Source: Streptomyces purpureus (GTDB taxonomy: Bacteria > Actinomycetota > Actinomycetes > Streptomycetales > Streptomycetaceae). Taken from it: DNA of 64,000 nt. Shown piece by piece: positions 1 to 8,320 of the stretch (within the stretch, counting starts at the first letter, position 1; every line of letters begins with the position of its first letter). The stretch is from NCBI RefSeq assembly GCF_014648195.1, contig NZ_BMQQ01000014.1:2549-66548 (forward strand). The letters are read 5' to 3'. A program made the position numbers and the translations under genes. The notes beneath the pieces are model-generated. The model was not told the origin of the DNA. It saw only the letters and a program-made list of their open reading frames with translations, and did no database searches.

Positions 1-1
1 T

Positions 2-1612
2 GACGACAACCGTGGTGGTGGCGGCGGCTTCCGCCGCGATGACAACCGCGGTGGTGACCGTCCTTCGTTCCGGCGTGACGATCGGCCGCGTGATGACCGG
101 CGTGACGAGCGTCCGTCCTTCCGTCGTGACGACGACCGAGGCCGTGGTGGCTATGGCCGCCGCGACGACCGGCCGGCCTTCCGGCGTGACGACCGTCGTG
201 ACGAGCGCCCCCGCGACGACCGCGGCCCCCGCCGTGACGACAACCGTGGCGGCGGTTTCCGTCGTGACGACCGCCGTGACGACCGGCCCTCGTTCCGCCG
301 TGACGATCGGCCGCGTGATGACCGGCGTGACGAGCGTCCGTCCTTCCGCCGTGATGACAACCGGGGCGGTGGCTTCCGGCGTGACGACCGTCGCGACGAC
401 CGTCCTACGTTCCGTCGGGACGACCGGCGTGACGATCGGCCGCGTGATGACCGGCGTGACGAGCGTCCGTCCTTCCGTCGTGACGACGACCGAGGCCGTG
501 GTGGCTATGGCCGCCGCGACGACCGGCCGGCCTTCCGTCGTGACGACCGTCGTGACGAGCGCCCCCGCGACGACCGCGGCCCCCGTCGCGACGACAACCG
601 TGGCGGTGGCTTCCGTCGTGACGACCGCCGTGACGACCGACCCTCGTTCCGCCGTGACGACCGCCGTGATGACCGGCGTGACGACCGCGGCCCCCGTCGG
701 GACGACCGCGACCGTGGGTACGGTCGCCGTGATGACCGCCGCGACGACCGCGGCCCCCGCCGCGACGACCGGGACCGTGGGTACGGTCGCCGGGACGACC
801 GGGACCGCGACCGCGACCGCGAGCCGATCAAGCGGCTGCCGATCCCGCAGGACGTCACCGGTGACGAGATCGACCAGGACGTGCGCCAGGAGCTCATGAG
901 CCTGCCGAAGACCCTCGCCGAGGACGTGGCCCGTAACCTCGTGATGGTCGCTCAGCTCATCGACGAGGAGCCGGAGAAGGCGTACGGGTACTCCCGCGTC
1001 GCCCTGCGGCTCGCCTCCCGTGTCGCCGCCGTGCGTGAGGCCGCCGGCTTCGCCGCGTACGCGAACCAGAAGTACTCCGAGGCCCTCGCCGAGTTCCGGG
1101 CCGCCAAGCGGATGACCGGCAGCGTGGAGTTCTGGCCCGTCATGGCCGACTGCGAGCGCGGCATGGGCCGTCCCGAGCGGGCCCTCGCCATGGCCGGTGA
1201 GCCCGAGGTGCAGAAGCTGGACAAGGCCGGACAGGTCGAGATGCGGCTCGTCGCCGCCGGCGCCCGCCGGGACATGGGGCAGCTCGACGCCGCCATCGTC
1301 ACCCTGCAGAGCCCCGAGCTGGCGTCCAGCTCCGTCCAGCCGTGGACCGCGCGCCTGCGGTACGCGTACGCCGACGCCCTCCTCGCGGCCGGCCGCGAGG
1401 ACGAGGCCCGCGAGTGGTTCGCCAAGGCGGTCGAGGCCGACAAGGACGGCACGACCAACGCCTCCGACCGGCTCGCCGAGATGGACGGCATCGAGTTCGT
1501 CGACGCGGCCGACGAGAGCGACACGGACGCCGACGCCGGCTTCATCCAGGAGCCGTCCGACTCGGAGGAGTCCGACGACTCCGAGGACGACGAGGACGGC
1601 GACAAGGCCTGA
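2..1612 (+). CDS. TPR-type protein with N-terminal Arg/Asp repeat domain (5' end outside window)
   Basis: The frame enters from the left edge, so the true start is not visible; 536 residues are seen. The first ~275 residues are almost entirely Arg, Asp, Gly and Pro in repeats such as RRDDR, RPSFRRDD and NRGGGFRRDD, a mixed-charge disordered polyampholyte. From about base 825 (EPIKRLPIPQDVTGDEI) the protein becomes helical and TPR-like: alternating Ala-rich helices (EKAYGYSRVALRLASR, EALAEFRAAKRM, EDEAREWFAKAVEAD). The last ~35 residues are strongly acidic (SDSEESDDSEDDEDGD). TPR proteins usually act as scaffolds; no catalytic motif is seen. It resembles the tetratricopeptide protein with an RDD-rich N-terminus found near this locus in Streptomyces. 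It is convergent with the DUF1015 gene across a strong hairpin. Confidence 0.85.
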   Translation, partial: DDNRGGGGGFRRDDNRGGDRPSFRRDDRPRDDRRDERPSFRRDDDRGRGGYGRRDDRPAFRRDDRRDERPRDDRGPRRDDNRGGGFRRDDRRDDRPSFRRDDRPRDDRRDERPSFRRDDNRGGGFRRDDRRDDRPTFRRDDRRDDRPRDDRRDERPSFRRDDDRGRGGYGRRDDRPAFRRDDRRDERPRDDRGPRRDDNRGGGFRRDDRRDDRPSFRRDDRRDDRRDDRGPRRDDRDRGYGRRDDRRDDRGPRRDDRDRGYGRRDDRDRDRDREPIKRLPIPQDVTGDEIDQDVRQELMSLPKTLAEDVARNLVMVAQLIDEEPEKAYGYSRVALRLASRVAAVREAAGFAAYANQKYSEALAEFRAAKRMTGSVEFWPVMADCERGMGRPERALAMAGEPEVQKLDKAGQVEMRLVAAGARRDMGQLDAAIVTLQSPELASSSVQPWTARLRYAYADALLAAGREDEAREWFAKAVEADKDGTTNASDRLAEMDGIEFVDAADESDTDADAGFIQEPSDSEESDDSEDDEDGDKA

Positions 1613-1624
1613 GCCATCGGCGCA

Positions 1625-1662
1625 GGAAAGGGCGGCACCCCCTCGGGGGCGCCGCCCTTTCC
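1625..1662. terminator. Bidirectional hairpin terminator
   Basis: An inverted repeat (arms 1625-1642 and 1645-1662, one A/C mismatch, two-base loop) begins GGAAAGGGCGGC and ends in the complementary CTTTCC. It lies between two convergent stop codons (1612 and 1680), so it can end transcription from both sides. Confidence 0.8.
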
Positions 1663-1679
1663 CGTATGCGCCGGTCCGC

Positions 1680-2960
1680 TCAGTCCAGGTTCAGGCTGCG
1701 CAGCACCAGGCCGGTCGCCGGCTTCGGGCCGAACGACGTGGACTTGCGAGGCATCGTGACGCCCTGGCGGGCGAGGTCGCGGACGACTTCCTCGCGTACC
1801 GGATGCATGAGCACCGCCGTGCCGCCCCGGCGTTCCGCGAGGGCGATCGCCGCCTCCGTGTCGTGGAGGTAGGCGATGTCCTCCGGGGCGTCCGGGATGC
1901 GCCACAGGTGGTCGAGCATCGTCGAGTGCAGCACCGTCGCGTCCAGGGTCCGCCAGGCCTGCGGGCGGTCCGTGCGGATCGTACGGGCCAGCAGGTCCTG
2001 GTCCGGGCGGTCGACCAGGTGGAAGGCGCCGTCCCCGGCGAGCAGGAAGGCGTTGCCGTCGGCCGCGGCGGTCGCGAGGACCTCCAGGGCGTGCGGCAGC
2101 GGGCCGTCGACCGGCCGTACGCGGAAACTGCCCTCCAGGGCGGCGAGCGCGTCGGCGACCGGGAGGCGGTTGAGGAGGCGGTGGATGGCGCGTACCCGCA
2201 GCGGGTAGCGGGCGGTGTCGATGAGCAGGACCAGGCCGTAGTCCCACGGGCCGGAGGCGCCGGGGTGTTCCTCGCGCAGGCGCAGGTAGGCGGCGCAGCG
2301 GTGGTGGCCGTCGGCGATGAGGGCCTGGTGGTGCGTCAGGTCACGGGTGATCGCGGCGAGGTCGTCCGGGTCCGTGACCGACCACAGCTGGTGGTGGAAG
2401 CCGTCCTCGGTGGTCGTGGAGAGCAGCGGGGGGTGCTGGATGGCGCGTTCGATGACGGCGGTCGCGCCGTTGGGGTCGCCGTCGCCGCGGTACGTCAGGA
2501 GCAGCGGCTCCAGATTGGCGGCGGTCGTCCTCATCAGCGCGGCGCGGTCCTCGACGACGTGCGGCATGACGTCCTCGTGCGGCAGGATCACGCCCTCCTC
2601 GGCGGTGGAGAGCTTCAGCGCGCCGATGATGCCGCGCTGGAGGAGCTCGCCGCTGCGCTGCTCGTACACGTAGAGCGCGGGCTCGGGGTCGGGGGCGAGG
2701 ACGCCGTCGGAGAGCCAGCGGTCCAGGGTCTTCGCGGCCTGGCGGTGGCGTTCGGCGGCGGTGTCGGCCTGCGGCAGGATGAGGCGGACGATGTTGTACG
2801 GGTCGGCCGACTCGAGGTGGTCGAGGCCGTCGGGCCGGACGACGACGTCGTACGGCGGGGAAGTCACCGCGGCCAGGCTGCCGACCCGTTCGGGGACATA
2901 GCGGAGTCCGCGGAACGGGACCAGCTGCAGACCGTCGTTGGCCGCGGGACCGTTGTTCAT
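1680..2960 (-). CDS. DUF1015 family protein
   Basis: 426 residues starting MNNGPAANDGLQLVPFRG. It has the family pattern: an N-terminal 'PFRGLRYVPERVG..AAVTSPPYDVV' block, 'ADPYNIVRLILPQ', a central 'ADGHHRCAAYL' motif and C-terminal 'AVLMHPVREEVVRDLA' and 'MPRKSTSFGPKPATGL'. The ADGHHR motif is the most conserved part of the family and suggests a phosphate/metal pocket (a relation to ParB/sulfiredoxin-like serine kinases such as SerK has been noted), but the substrate here is unknown. The start at 2960 was chosen because the homologous block begins right after it. It is divergent from the HAD gene. Confidence 0.85.
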   Translation of the reverse strand: MNNGPAANDGLQLVPFRGLRYVPERVGSLAAVTSPPYDVVVRPDGLDHLESADPYNIVRLILPQADTAAERHRQAAKTLDRWLSDGVLAPDPEPALYVYEQRSGELLQRGIIGALKLSTAEEGVILPHEDVMPHVVEDRAALMRTTAANLEPLLLTYRGDGDPNGATAVIERAIQHPPLLSTTTEDGFHHQLWSVTDPDDLAAITRDLTHHQALIADGHHRCAAYLRLREEHPGASGPWDYGLVLLIDTARYPLRVRAIHRLLNRLPVADALAALEGSFRVRPVDGPLPHALEVLATAAADGNAFLLAGDGAFHLVDRPDQDLLARTIRTDRPQAWRTLDATVLHSTMLDHLWRIPDAPEDIAYLHDTEAAIALAERRGGTAVLMHPVREEVVRDLARQGVTMPRKSTSFGPKPATGLVLRSLNLD

Positions 2961-3032
2961 CCCGTCATCGTAAGTGGGTGACGACGATGAGCGATGATCG
3001 GGGCAGTGGCAACCAGCGAGGAGCAGGGATCT

Positions 3033-4082
3033 ATGGGGCAGCAGGGCAGGAATCGTCCGGACGGAAGGCCGCGGGGGAGTGCGACCGCGCTTCATGAGGC
3101 GTACGACACGGCGCTGCTCGATCTCGACGGTGTGGTGTACGCGGGCGGGGAGGCGATCGGGTACGCGGTGGAGTCGCTCACGGCGGCCCGGGACGGCGGG
3201 ATGCATCTCGCGTACGTCACCAACAACGCGCTGCGGACGCCGGACGCGGTGGCCCGGCATCTGACCGAGCTGGGTGTGCCGGCCGAGGCCGGGGACGTGA
3301 TCACGTCGGCGCAGGCGGTGGCGCGGCTGATCGCCGAGCAGGTGCCGGCCGGGGCGCGGGTGCTGGTGATCGGCGGCGAGGGGCTGCGGGTCGCGCTGCG
3401 CGAGCGTGGTCTGGAGCCGGTGGAGTCGGCGGACGACGATCCGGCGGCGGTGGTGCAGGGGTACGGCGGGCCGGAGCTGCCCTGGGGCAGGTTCGCGGAG
3501 GCGTGCTACGCCGTCGCGCGCGGGGTGCCGTGGTTCGCGTCCAACACCGACCTGACGATTCCCGGCCCCCGGGGGATCGGACCGGGCAACGGTGCGGCCG
3601 TGGAGGTCGTACGGATCGCGACGGGCGCCGATCCGCAGGTGGCGGGCAAGCCGCTGCCGCCGATGCACCGCGAAACGATCCTGCGGACCGGTGCCGAGCG
3701 GCCGCTGGTGGTCGGCGACCGGCTGGACACGGACATCGAGGGGGCGTTCAACGGGGGTGTGGACTCGCTGCTCGTCCTGACCGGGGTGACCGACGCGGCG
3801 CAGCTGCTCGCCGCCGTGCCGCGGCACCGGCCGACGTATGTCGACGCCGATCTGCGGGGGTTGCTGACCGGGCAGCCGGAGGTCACGGAGGCGGCCGGGG
3901 CCGAGGGCGGCTTCGGCTGCGGGGGCTGGACGGCGGTGGTGCGCGGCGACGCGCTCGCGCTCGACGGGGACGGGACGCCGCTGGACGGGTTGCGGGCGCT
4001 GTGCGCGGCCGCCTGGACCCACGCCGGGGACGGCTCGTGCGGCCTCGACTCCGGAAAGGCGCTGGCCCGGCTCGGGTGGTGA
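3033..4082 (+). CDS. HAD-IIA family sugar-phosphatase-like hydrolase (NagD-like)
   Basis: 349 residues. HAD motif I is LLDLDGVVYAG near residue 26 (DxDG nucleophile and acid/base), motif II is YVTNN, the Lys is in 'VAGKPLPPMH', and motifs III/IV are 'PLVVGDRLDTDIEGA'. The TNNALRTPDAVA segment and a cap inserted between motifs II and III place it in HAD subfamily IIA (NagD/p-nitrophenylphosphatase/phosphoglycolate phosphatase), cytosolic and Mg-dependent. The physiological substrate cannot be read from sequence. ATG 3033 is preferred because GAGGAG lies 9 bases upstream; an in-frame ATG at 2994 is possible. The C-terminal ~65 residues (after VTEAAGAEGGFG) are an extra tail common in Streptomyces homologues. 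Confidence 0.88.
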   Translation: MGQQGRNRPDGRPRGSATALHEAYDTALLDLDGVVYAGGEAIGYAVESLTAARDGGMHLAYVTNNALRTPDAVARHLTELGVPAEAGDVITSAQAVARLIAEQVPAGARVLVIGGEGLRVALRERGLEPVESADDDPAAVVQGYGGPELPWGRFAEACYAVARGVPWFASNTDLTIPGPRGIGPGNGAAVEVVRIATGADPQVAGKPLPPMHRETILRTGAERPLVVGDRLDTDIEGAFNGGVDSLLVLTGVTDAAQLLAAVPRHRPTYVDADLRGLLTGQPEVTEAAGAEGGFGCGGWTAVVRGDALALDGDGTPLDGLRALCAAAWTHAGDGSCGLDSGKALARLGW

Positions 4083-4118
4083 GGTGATCTTGAGGCGGAG
4101 CTCTCGGCCGGTCGCTTA

Positions 4119-4137
4119 GTTGGGTAGGCTAACCTAA
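4119..4137 (+). promoter_or_regulatory. Iron box (DmdR/IdeR-type operator)
   Basis: GTTGGGTAGGCTAACCTAA matches 16 of 19 positions of the actinobacterial DmdR1/IdeR iron-box consensus TTAGGTTAGGCTAACCTAA. It covers a possible -10 (TAGGCT, 4125-4130) and ends 4 bases before the GTG of the first permease gene. Iron-loaded repressor bound here should block the transporter operon. Confidence 0.8.
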
Positions 4138-4141
4138 CTGG

Positions 4142-5194
4142 GTGTTGGTCGAGAGTCCCCCTCAAACGAGCGCGGAACCGATAGCCGCTGCTCAGCCGTC
4201 CCGGCGCAACTCCATACGCGCGCTCGGGCTGTTCGCCGCCGTCGGTGTCCTGCTGCTGATCTGTGTGCTGAGCATCATGGTCGGCGCGAAAGAGGTGCCG
4301 CTCGGTGAGGTGTGGCACGGACTGTTCCAGAACGACGGCACCGGCAACGACGTGATCATCAGGGATCTGCGGGTGCCGCGGACCCTGCTCGGGCTCCTGG
4401 TCGGCATCGCCCTCGGTCTCTCCGGCGCAGTCATGCAGGCCCTCACCCGCAACCCGCTCGCCGAACCCGGCCTGTTGGGCGTGAACGCGGGCGCGTCCGC
4501 CGCCGTCGTCACCGCGATCAGCTTCTTCGGGGTCACCTCGATCACCGGGTACGTGTGGTTCGCCTTCCTCGGCGCGGCCGTCGTCTCCGTTGCCGTGTAC
4601 GTGCTCGGAGGGAGCCGCGGCGCCACGCCCGTACGGCTCGCCCTCGCCGGCACCGCCGCCACCGCCGCGCTCTACGGCTACGTCAACGCCGTCCAGCTCC
4701 TCGACGCGGCCGCGCTGGACCGGATCCGGTTCTGGACCGTCGGCTCGCTCGCCACCGCGAACATGGAGACGGTCCGCAACGTCACGCCGTTCATCGTGGC
4801 CGGAGTCGTCCTCGCCCTGCTGATCTGCCGCCCCCTCAACGCGATGGAGCTGGGCGAGGACACCGCCCGCGCGCTCGGCGCCGACCTCAACCGCACCCGG
4901 GTCCTCGCCATGCTGGCCGTGACCCTTCTCTGCGGTGCGGCGACCGCCGCCTGCGGACCGATCGTCTTCATCGGCCTGATGGTGCCGTACCTCGTACGTG
5001 CCATCACCGGGCCCGACATGCGGTGGATCCTGCCGTACGCCGCCGTCCTCTCGCCCGTCCTGCTGCTCGGCTCGGACGTGCTCGGCCGGGTCGTCACCCG
5101 GCCCTCCGAGCTCCAGGTCGGCATCGTCACCGCCCTCGTCGGCGGGCCCGTCTTCATCCACCTCGTACGCCGCAAGAGGATGGCCCAGCTGTGA
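4142..5194 (+). CDS. Iron-siderophore ABC transporter permease (FecCD family), first subunit
   Basis: 350-residue polytopic membrane protein, normal FecCD length. The family signature is clear: 'REVPRTLLGLLVGIALGLSGAVMQ'-type segment (here DLRVPRTLLG), 'TRNPLAEPGLLGVNAGASAA', 'LGAD' and 'GPIVFIGLMVPYLVRAITG' (BtuC-type coupling region). About nine membrane helices can be traced. It imports Fe(III)-siderophore with the next two genes. GTG 4142 was chosen because homologues also begin V/M-LVxSPP. There is no ribosome-binding site and the iron box ends 4 bases upstream, so the mRNA may be leaderless. Its stop overlaps the GTG of the next permease (GTGA). Confidence 0.9.
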   Translation: MLVESPPQTSAEPIAAAQPSRRNSIRALGLFAAVGVLLLICVLSIMVGAKEVPLGEVWHGLFQNDGTGNDVIIRDLRVPRTLLGLLVGIALGLSGAVMQALTRNPLAEPGLLGVNAGASAAVVTAISFFGVTSITGYVWFAFLGAAVVSVAVYVLGGSRGATPVRLALAGTAATAALYGYVNAVQLLDAAALDRIRFWTVGSLATANMETVRNVTPFIVAGVVLALLICRPLNAMELGEDTARALGADLNRTRVLAMLAVTLLCGAATAACGPIVFIGLMVPYLVRAITGPDMRWILPYAAVLSPVLLLGSDVLGRVVTRPSELQVGIVTALVGGPVFIHLVRRKRMAQL

Positions 5195-6288
5195 CCGCGA
5201 CCCAGCCGTCCCCCGCGCCGGAGGCGCCCGCGCGGCGGCCGGCGCCCTCCACCCGTACGGTGAAGGCCGTCCGCACCGCCGGCGGGCTCTCGCTGCGGAT
5301 CGAGCCCCGGGCGGCGCTCTCCGCGCTGCTGCTGCTCGCCGTGATCCTCGCCGTCTCCGTCGTCCTCATCGGCAGCGGAGACTTCCCCATCGCGCCCGCC
5401 GACGTCGTCGCCACCCTGCTCGGCAACGGCACCGCCGCCCAGGAGTTCGTCGTCCAGCACCTGCGGATGCCGCGGGTCCTCGTCGCCATCCTCGTCGGCG
5501 CCGCGCTCGGCATCAGCGGCGCCGTCTTCCAGTCCGTCTCCCGCAACCCGCTGGGCAGCCCGGACGTCATCGGCTTCGGGCAGGGCGCCACCGTCGGCGC
5601 GCTGACCGTGATCGTGCTCTTCCAGGGCAGCGCCGCCGACGTCGCGGGCGGCGCGGCCGTCGGCGGCCTGGTCACCGGCGCCGCCATCTACCTGCTGGCC
5701 TGGAAGCGCGGGGTGCACGGCTTCCGGCTCGTCCTCATCGGCATCGGCGTCGCCGCCATCCTCACGGCCGTCATCCACTACCTGCTCACCATGGCGAAGC
5801 TGGAGGACGCCACCCGCGCCGTGGTCTGGATGACCGGTTCGCTCGACGGCCGCGACTGGGCCGAGTTCCGGCCGCTGCTCAACGTGTGCGCCGTCCTGAT
5901 CCCGCTGGTGCTGGCCCTCGGCCGGCCGCTGCGGATGCTGGAGATGGGCGACGACGCGGCGTACGCGCTCGGCGTACGGGTCGAGCGGACCCGGATCGTC
6001 CTCATGGCCTCCGCCGTCGTCCTGGTCTCCGTCGCCGCGGCGGCCGCCGGACCCATCACCTTCGTCGCGCTCAGCGCCCCCCAGCTGGCCCGTCGCCTCA
6101 CCCGCTCGCCCGGCCCCGGCCTCGGCGCGTCCGCCCTGATGGGCGCCGCCCTGCTGCTCGTCGCCGACTGGACCGCGAGCAACGCCTTCGGCGAACGGGA
6201 GCTGCCGGTCGGCGTCGTCACCGGAGTCGTCGGCGGTGTCTACCTGCTCTGGCTGCTGGTCACCGAACGCAAGGCAGGCCGGATATGA
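5191..6288 (+). CDS. Iron-siderophore ABC transporter permease (FecCD family), second subunit
   Basis: 365 residues. After a ~45-residue Pro/Ala-rich cytoplasmic lead it shows the FecCD pattern: 'HLRMPRVLVAILVGAALGISGAVFQ', 'SRNPLGSPDVIGFGQGATVGA', 'EMGDDAAYALGVRVERTR' and 'AGPITFVALSAPQLARRLTR'. It pairs with the upstream permease to form the heterodimeric channel. GTG 5191 overlaps the previous stop by 4 bases and its own TGA overlaps the ATG of the ATPase gene (ATGA), so the three subunits are translationally coupled. Confidence 0.9.
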   Translation: MTATQPSPAPEAPARRPAPSTRTVKAVRTAGGLSLRIEPRAALSALLLLAVILAVSVVLIGSGDFPIAPADVVATLLGNGTAAQEFVVQHLRMPRVLVAILVGAALGISGAVFQSVSRNPLGSPDVIGFGQGATVGALTVIVLFQGSAADVAGGAAVGGLVTGAAIYLLAWKRGVHGFRLVLIGIGVAAILTAVIHYLLTMAKLEDATRAVVWMTGSLDGRDWAEFRPLLNVCAVLIPLVLALGRPLRMLEMGDDAAYALGVRVERTRIVLMASAVVLVSVAAAAAGPITFVALSAPQLARRLTRSPGPGLGASALMGAALLLVADWTASNAFGERELPVGVVTGVVGGVYLLWLLVTERKAGRI

Positions 6289-7172
6289 CCTCGACGCCGT
6301 CGACCCCCATTTCCGAGAAGAAGTCCAGGAGTACGTCCATGCAGAGCCGGCGTCAGCGCCTCAGCGCGGAATCGGTCACCCTCTCCTACGACCAGCGGGT
6401 CATCGCCCGCGACCTGTCGGTGGAGATCCCCGACAACTCCTTCACGGTGATCGTCGGCCCGAACGCCTGCGGCAAGTCGACCCTGCTGCGCGCGCTGTCC
6501 CGGATGCTCAAGCCGACCCAGGGCCAGGTCCTCCTCGACGGCCAGGCCATCCACACCATGCCCGCGAAGAAGGTCGCCAAGACCCTCGGGCTGCTCCCGC
6601 AGTCGTCCATCGCACCCGACGGCATCACCGTCGCCGACCTCGTCGCGCGCGGCCGCTACCCGCACCAGGGCCTGCTGCGGCAGTGGTCGCCCGAGGACGA
6701 GCGGATCGTGCAGGAGTCGATGGCGGCGACCGGGGTCGGCGAGCTGGGGGAGCGGTACGTCGACGAGCTCTCCGGCGGCCAGCGCCAGCGAGTCTGGATC
6801 GCGATGGCCCTCGCGCAGCAGACACCGCTGCTGCTGCTCGACGAGCCGACGACCTTCCTCGACATCCAGCACCAGATCGACGTCCTCGACCTCTGCGCCG
6901 AGCTGCACGAGACCCAGGGCCGGACCCTGGTCGCCGTGCTCCACGACCTCAACCACGCCGCGCGGTACGCAACGCACCTGATCGCGGTCCGGGACGGCGA
7001 GATCGTCGCCGAGGGCCCGCCGTCCGAGGTCGTCACCGCGGAACTGGTCGAGCGGGTCTTCGGCCTTCGCTGCCAGGTCATCGCCGACCCGGAGACGGCC
7101 ACGCCCCTGGTGGTCCCGGCGGCCCGCGAGGCCCGCGCGAAGGCGGGCGCCGCGCGGATGCCGGCGAGCTGA
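6285..7172 (+). CDS. Iron-siderophore ABC transporter ATP-binding protein (FecE/FepC-like)
   Basis: 295 residues with all ABC ATPase motifs: Walker A GPNACGKST (~58-66), Q-loop 'LGLLPQSS', signature LSGGQRQRVWIAMALAQ, Walker B LLLLDEPTTFLD and H-loop VLHDLNHAARYA. It powers the two permeases upstream. The ATG at 6285 overlaps the previous stop, but a second ATG at 6339 has a better ribosome-binding site (AGGAG 8 bases upstream) and would remove 18 non-conserved residues; either is possible. No substrate-binding protein gene accompanies the set, so the binding lipoprotein must be encoded elsewhere. Confidence 0.9.
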   Translation: MTSTPSTPISEKKSRSTSMQSRRQRLSAESVTLSYDQRVIARDLSVEIPDNSFTVIVGPNACGKSTLLRALSRMLKPTQGQVLLDGQAIHTMPAKKVAKTLGLLPQSSIAPDGITVADLVARGRYPHQGLLRQWSPEDERIVQESMAATGVGELGERYVDELSGGQRQRVWIAMALAQQTPLLLLDEPTTFLDIQHQIDVLDLCAELHETQGRTLVAVLHDLNHAARYATHLIAVRDGEIVAEGPPSEVVTAELVERVFGLRCQVIADPETATPLVVPAAREARAKAGAARMPAS

Positions 7173-7180
7173 GCGACTGA

Positions 7181-7540
7181 CGGGGGCGGTGGGGGCGCGG
7201 CGCCGTTCCGGTACGTACCGCACGCGGTCGCTTCACGACGGGCTCGGCACGGTCTGCGCAGGCCGCCGCACGGCCGGTCCGCCACGTGAGTGCCCTCAGC
7301 GCCGGACCCGGTTGTCAGCGGGTCCCCGCGGGGGGCGGTGGCCTGGGCGTCCTCCCCGTACGTACCGCCGGCCGTCTCACGCCAGGCCGGGCGCGGTCTG
7401 TGGAGGGCCGTGGCACGGACGCCGGGGCCGCACGCGGCTGCCGTGCCGGTGTACGCCGCAGGGGCCCGCAGTGGCGGTGGCCTGGCGTCGGCCCGTACGT
7501 ACCGCACGCGGCCGTTCACGACGGCCGGGCCCCGTCCCCC
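7181..7540. repeat. Three imperfect ~140-bp direct repeats in a 415-bp spacer
   Basis: The gap 7173-7587 holds no gene I can support. It contains three related units anchored by GTACGTACCG at 7211, 7358 and 7495 (spacing 147 and 137 bases). Each unit has a GGCGGTGG block 20-30 bases before the anchor and CACGCGGYCG/TTCACGACGG-like sequence after it. Units 1 and 3 are closest after the anchor, units 2 and 3 before it. The flanking genes (fecE-like and SCP2-like) are convergent. Confidence 0.6.
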
Positions 7541-7587
7541 CGCCGCAGCGGCCTGCCCGGCATGCCGCCGGGCCAGGGCCAACACCC

Positions 7588-7935
7588 CTACAGCAGCTTC
7601 CGCAGCCGCAGCAGGTCGCCGAAGCTCGCCTCCAGGCGGATCCGGCCCGAGGCCCAGGCCTTGGCGAAGTTCAGGTCGCCGTTCACCATCGCGACGAGGT
7701 CGTCGCCCTTCATCGCGAGCCGGATCTGGGCCTGGCCGGGCGGCGGCCCGGGCAGGGTGTCATCGACCTCGATCCGGCCGGCCCGCAGCCGTCCCACGAA
7801 GGTGATGTCGAGGTCGGTGATGTGGCAGCTGACCGTACGGTCGAGCGCCACGGCGCCGCGGACGTCGCCGTCCGCCCCCGCCAGGTTGTCAGAGAGCGTG
7901 TCGAGTGCGCTGCGGCACTCCTCCGTCGTTGCCAT
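7588..7935 (-). CDS. SCP2-like sterol-carrier domain protein
   Basis: A 115-residue stand-alone domain. Its centre and C-terminus fit the SCP2 fold: 'ITFVGRLRAGRIEVD', 'QAQIRLAMKGDDLVAMVNGDLNFAKAWASGRIRL' and 'GDLLRLRKLL', the usual D/NL..A...G+I...G block. SCP2 domains bind lipids or acyl chains in a hydrophobic tunnel; the ligand here is unknown. ATG 7935 is the only reasonable start. It is divergent from the small acidic protein gene at 7978. Confidence 0.8.
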   Translation of the reverse strand: MATTEECRSALDTLSDNLAGADGDVRGAVALDRTVSCHITDLDITFVGRLRAGRIEVDDTLPGPPPGQAQIRLAMKGDDLVAMVNGDLNFAKAWASGRIRLEASFGDLLRLRKLL

Positions 7936-7977
7936 CGTGACCGACCGTACCCCAGGGCTTCGCGGTAGCGTCTGGGC

Positions 7978-8313
7978 ATGAGCGAAGCGCCCGAACCGAC
8001 GCACGCCCCCGGCGACGGCCAGACCGAGACCGAGGCCGAGACCGTGGAGGAGTACGACCCCGCGGAGGCGTACGACCCAGCCGCCCCGGCGCCCCTCGGC
8101 GTGGTCCGCACCCCCACCGGGCACCCCGTCGTCGACGCCGGCCTGGAGCGTCTCGCCGATGCGGACCACCTCCCGGCCGACGGACACCTGGACGTGTACG
8201 AGGATGTACACCAGGGCTTGCGTGACGCGCTGACCGCGCTGGACGCCCGCCCCGAGCCCGCACCGCCCCACCGGCCGTCGCTGTACAGGCCGTCCAACGA
8301 CAACAGGAGCTGA
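7978..8313 (+). CDS. Small acidic protein of unknown function
   Basis: 111 residues, acidic and proline-rich, without membrane segments. The N-terminal half is low complexity (EYDPAEAYDPAAPAP); the more ordered part is 'TGHPVVDAGLERLADADHLPADGHLDVYEDVHQGLRDALTALD', predicted helical. I recognise no domain; similar small proteins sit directly before tlyA in streptomycetes. A TAGCGT -10-like hexamer lies 5 bases before the ATG, suggesting a leaderless transcript. It precedes tlyA by 7 bases, so the two are probably co-transcribed. Confidence 0.75.
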   Translation: MSEAPEPTHAPGDGQTETEAETVEEYDPAEAYDPAAPAPLGVVRTPTGHPVVDAGLERLADADHLPADGHLDVYEDVHQGLRDALTALDARPEPAPPHRPSLYRPSNDNRS

Positions 8314-8320
8314 ACCGAAC

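Noticed and set aside
2..840. Regular GTGACGACCG-type repeats resembling a CRISPR array.
   Set aside because: There are no unique spacers; all units are in one reading frame encoding RDD repeats that lead into a normal protein domain.
952..2247. Long open frames antisense to the TPR and DUF1015 genes (and many like them elsewhere).
   Set aside because: They are low-complexity Arg/Pro/Gly translations that arise in GC-rich DNA opposite real genes; they show no domain or conserved pattern.
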